Source: Clusia tigrina
Lineage: Eukaryota; Arthropoda; Insecta; Diptera; Clusiidae
NCBI GenBank assembly: GCA_920105625.2
Contig: OV050031.1
Coordinates: 81,663,995 to 81,727,994, forward strand
Direction: 5' to 3'
Length of the DNA: 64,000 nt
Both the position numbers and the translations under genes were made by a program. The notes under the pieces were generated by a model that did no database searches, was not told where the DNA came from, and was given only the letters and a program-made list of their open reading frames with translations. Below are positions 61,701-64,000 of the stretch, in pieces; position 1 is the stretch's first letter; each line of letters starts with the position of its first letter.

Positions 61701-64000
61701 GAGACGCCGACTGATTCAGATAGGGGTAGATATAGGCATAGAGAAGGCAGCAGACCCCCCAATCGACTGCAGCAGTGACTGAGACGTCTACAGAAACGCT
61801 GACAGGGGCTGCGACGTCGACTGAGGCAGATAGGGGTAGATATTGGCATACAGAAGGCAGCTGACACCCCCAATCGACAGCGGCAGCGACTGAGACGCCC
61901 ACAGAGACACTGACAGAGGCTGCGACACCGACTGAGACGCCGACTGAGGCCGATAGGGGTAGATATAGGCATAGAGAAGCCAGCACACCCCCCAATCGAC
62001 AGCGGCAGCGACTGAGACGCCTACAGAAACGCTGACAGAGGCTGCGACGCCGACTGAGACGCCGACTGAGGCAGATAGGGGTATATATAGGTATAGAGAA
62101 GGCAGCAGACCCCCCCCCCAATCGGCAGCGGCAGCGATTGAGACGCCCACAGAGACGCTAACAGAGGCTGCGACGCCGACTGAGACGCCGACTGATTCAG
62201 ATAGGGGTAGATATAGGCATAGAGAAGGCAGCAGACCCCCCAATCGACTGCAGCAGTGACTGAGACGTCTACATTAACGCTGACAGGGGCTGCGACGTCG
62301 ACTGAGGCAGATAGGGGCACATATTGGCATAGAGAAGGCAGCAGACCAACCCCATTCTACAGCCGCAGCGACTGAGACGCCTACAGAGACGCTGACAGAG
62401 CTTGAGGCGCCGACTGAGGCAGATAGGTGTAGATATAGGCACAGAGAAGGCAGCAGACCGCCCAATCGACAGCGGCAGCGACTGACACGCCCACAGAGAC
62501 ACTGACAGAGGCTGCGACACCGACTGAGACGCCGACTGAGGCAGATAGGGGTAGATATAGGCATAGAGAAGGCAGCAGACACCCCAATCGACAGCGCCAG
62601 CGACTGAGACGCCTACAGAGACGCTGACAGAGGCTGCGACGCCGACTGAGGTAGATAGGGGTAGATATAGGCATAGAGAAGTCAGCACACACCCCAATCG
62701 ACAGCGGCAGCGACTGAGACGCCCACAGAGACGCTGACAGAGGCTGCGACGCCGACTGAGACGCCGACTGAGGCAGATAGGGGTAGATATAGGCATAGGG
62801 AAGACAGCACACCCCCAATCGACAGCGGCAGCGACTGAGACGCCTACAGAAACGCTGACAGAGGCTGCGACGCCGACTGAGACGCCGACTGAGACGCCGA
62901 CTGAGGCAGATAGGGGTATATATAGGTATAGAGAAGGCAGCAGACCCCCCCCCCAATCGGCAGCGGCAGCGATTGAGACGCCCACAGAGACGCTAACAGA
63001 GGCTGCGACGCCGACTGATTCAGATAGGGGTAGATATAGGCATAGAGAAGGCAGCAGACCCCCCAATCGACTGCAGCAGTGACTGAGACGTCTACAGAAA
63101 CGCTGACAGGGGCTGCGACGTCGACTGAGGCAGATAGGGGTATATATAGGCATATAGAAGGCAGCAGACCAACCCCATTCTACAGCCGCAGCGACTGAGA
63201 CGCCTACAGAGACGCTGACAGAGGTTGAGGCGCCGACTAAGGCAGATAGGTGTAGATATAGGCACAGAGAAGGCAGCAGACCGCCCAATCGACAGCGGCA
63301 GCGACTGACACGCCTACAGAGACACTGACAGAAGCTGCGACGCTGACTGAGACGCCGACTGAGGCAGAAAGGGGTAGATAAGAGCATAGAGAAGGCAGCA
63401 GACCCCCCAATCGACAGCGGGAACGACTGAGACGCCTACAGAGACGCTGTCAGAGGTTGCGACGCCGACTGAGGCAGATAGGTGTAGATATAGGCATAGA
63501 GAATTCAGCAGACCTCCCAATCGACAGCGCCAGCGACTGAGACACCCACACAGATGCTGACAGAGGCTGCAACGCCGACTGCGGCAGATAGGGGTAGATA
63601 TAGGCATAGAGAAGGCAGCAGACCCCCCAATCGACTGCAGCAGTGACTGAGACGTCTACAGAAACGCTGACAGGGGCTGCGACGTCGACTGAGGCAGATA
63701 GGGGTATATATAGGCATATAGAAGGCAGCAGACCAACCCCATTCTACAGCCGCAGCGACTGAGACGCCTACAGAGACGCTGACAGAGGTTGAGACGCCGA
63801 CTGAGGCAGATTGGCGTAGATATAGGCACAGAGAAGGCAGCAGATCGCCCAATCGAAAGCGGCAGCGACTGACACGCCTACAGAGACGCTGACAGAAACT
63901 GCGACGCCGAGTGAGACGGCGACTCAGGCCGATAGGGGTAGATATAGGAATAGAGAAGGCAGCAGACCCCCCAATCGACAGCGGCAGCGACTGAGAAGCC
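58711..64000 (+). repeat. Satellite array, right tail running off the window
   Basis: Monomers of the same family that do not simply continue a third 11.5-kb copy. The start (58.74-59.3 kb) resembles 43.93-44.5 kb (offset 14811 bp). The stretch near 60.0-60.9 kb resembles 39.0-39.9 and 50.4-51.3 kb, and 61.0-63.9 kb resembles parts of the 51.4-56.6 kb region. This looks like a mosaic of earlier blocks. The array is unfinished at 64000. Confidence 0.85.

Noticed and set aside
8414..64000. CRISPR-like array
   Set aside because: There are repeats but no unique spacers between them: the whole monomer is repetitive, and the context is eukaryotic.
8414..64000. CENP-B box or simple telomeric repeat in the satellite
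   Set aside because: I see no match to the TTCG...CGGG pattern, since the strand is T-poor, and no short telomere-type repeat. A centromeric role remains possible but has no sequence marker here.
1..64000. A new defence, toxin or metabolic system
   Set aside because: No non-transposon coding sequence is supported anywhere. The novelty is in the satellite's organisation and the nested elements.

Overview
The window looks like insect heterochromatin, most likely from a fly-type (dipteran) genome. It holds no ordinary host gene that I can support. The insect call rests on a BEL/Pao-type LTR retrotransposon, a primer binding site matching the metazoan tRNA-Phe 3' end, the 3' end of an R1/I-like LINE, and a GC-rich satellite whose CpG is not depleted (about 10 seen against about 11 expected per monomer), which fits a genome with little CpG methylation. 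I cannot name the species.

Layout. (1) 1-6330: a minus-strand BEL/Pao element (copy A). Its 3' LTR is cut by the window start, its internal region lies at 279-5741 and its 5' LTR at 5742-6330. One long gag-protease-RT-RNase H frame stops at a TGA at the start of integrase, and the integrase is further broken by a 29-bp deletion. (2) 6331-8413: the 3' third of a second copy of the same family (copy B) in plus orientation. It begins abruptly at the outer edge of A's LTR and ends with an intact 3' LTR at 7827-8413. The simplest reading is that A inserted into B and B had earlier inserted into the satellite. (3) 8414-26367 and 27033-64000: one very long head-to-tail satellite array, all in the same orientation. 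The monomer is about 122 bp (110 bp when one internal 12-bp subrepeat is missing). Dividing length by monomer size gives roughly 470 monomers. The array runs off the right edge and probably continues left of the window. (4) 26368-27032: a 5'-truncated LINE 3' end inside the array, with a frameshifted RT C-terminus, a CCHC-type finger, a 19-C tract and a 3' UTR.

The satellite is hierarchically organised. A 12-bp motif related to ACTGAGACGCCG recurs inside the monomer. Monomers fall into recognisable variants. Blocks of variants are duplicated at larger scale, the clearest being a tandem pair of about 11.5-11.7 kb (about 35.5-46.98 kb and 46.98-58.7 kb). Smaller duplicated blocks occur at offsets of about 1.73, 2.30, 2.60, 3.33, 3.66, 6.56 and 8.80 kb. 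Offsets between the two 11.5-kb copies change in steps, several of which equal one monomer (110 bp) or one subrepeat (12 bp), as expected of unequal exchange.

The many long minus-strand open frames in the satellite come from its composition: the consensus antisense strand has one stop codon per monomer, and the monomer length shifts the frame each time. I do not treat them as genes. I found no tRNA, rRNA, CRISPR array or intact autonomous gene. All block boundaries and duplication calls were made by eye and by comparing translated segments, so edges are good to about 50-100 bp.
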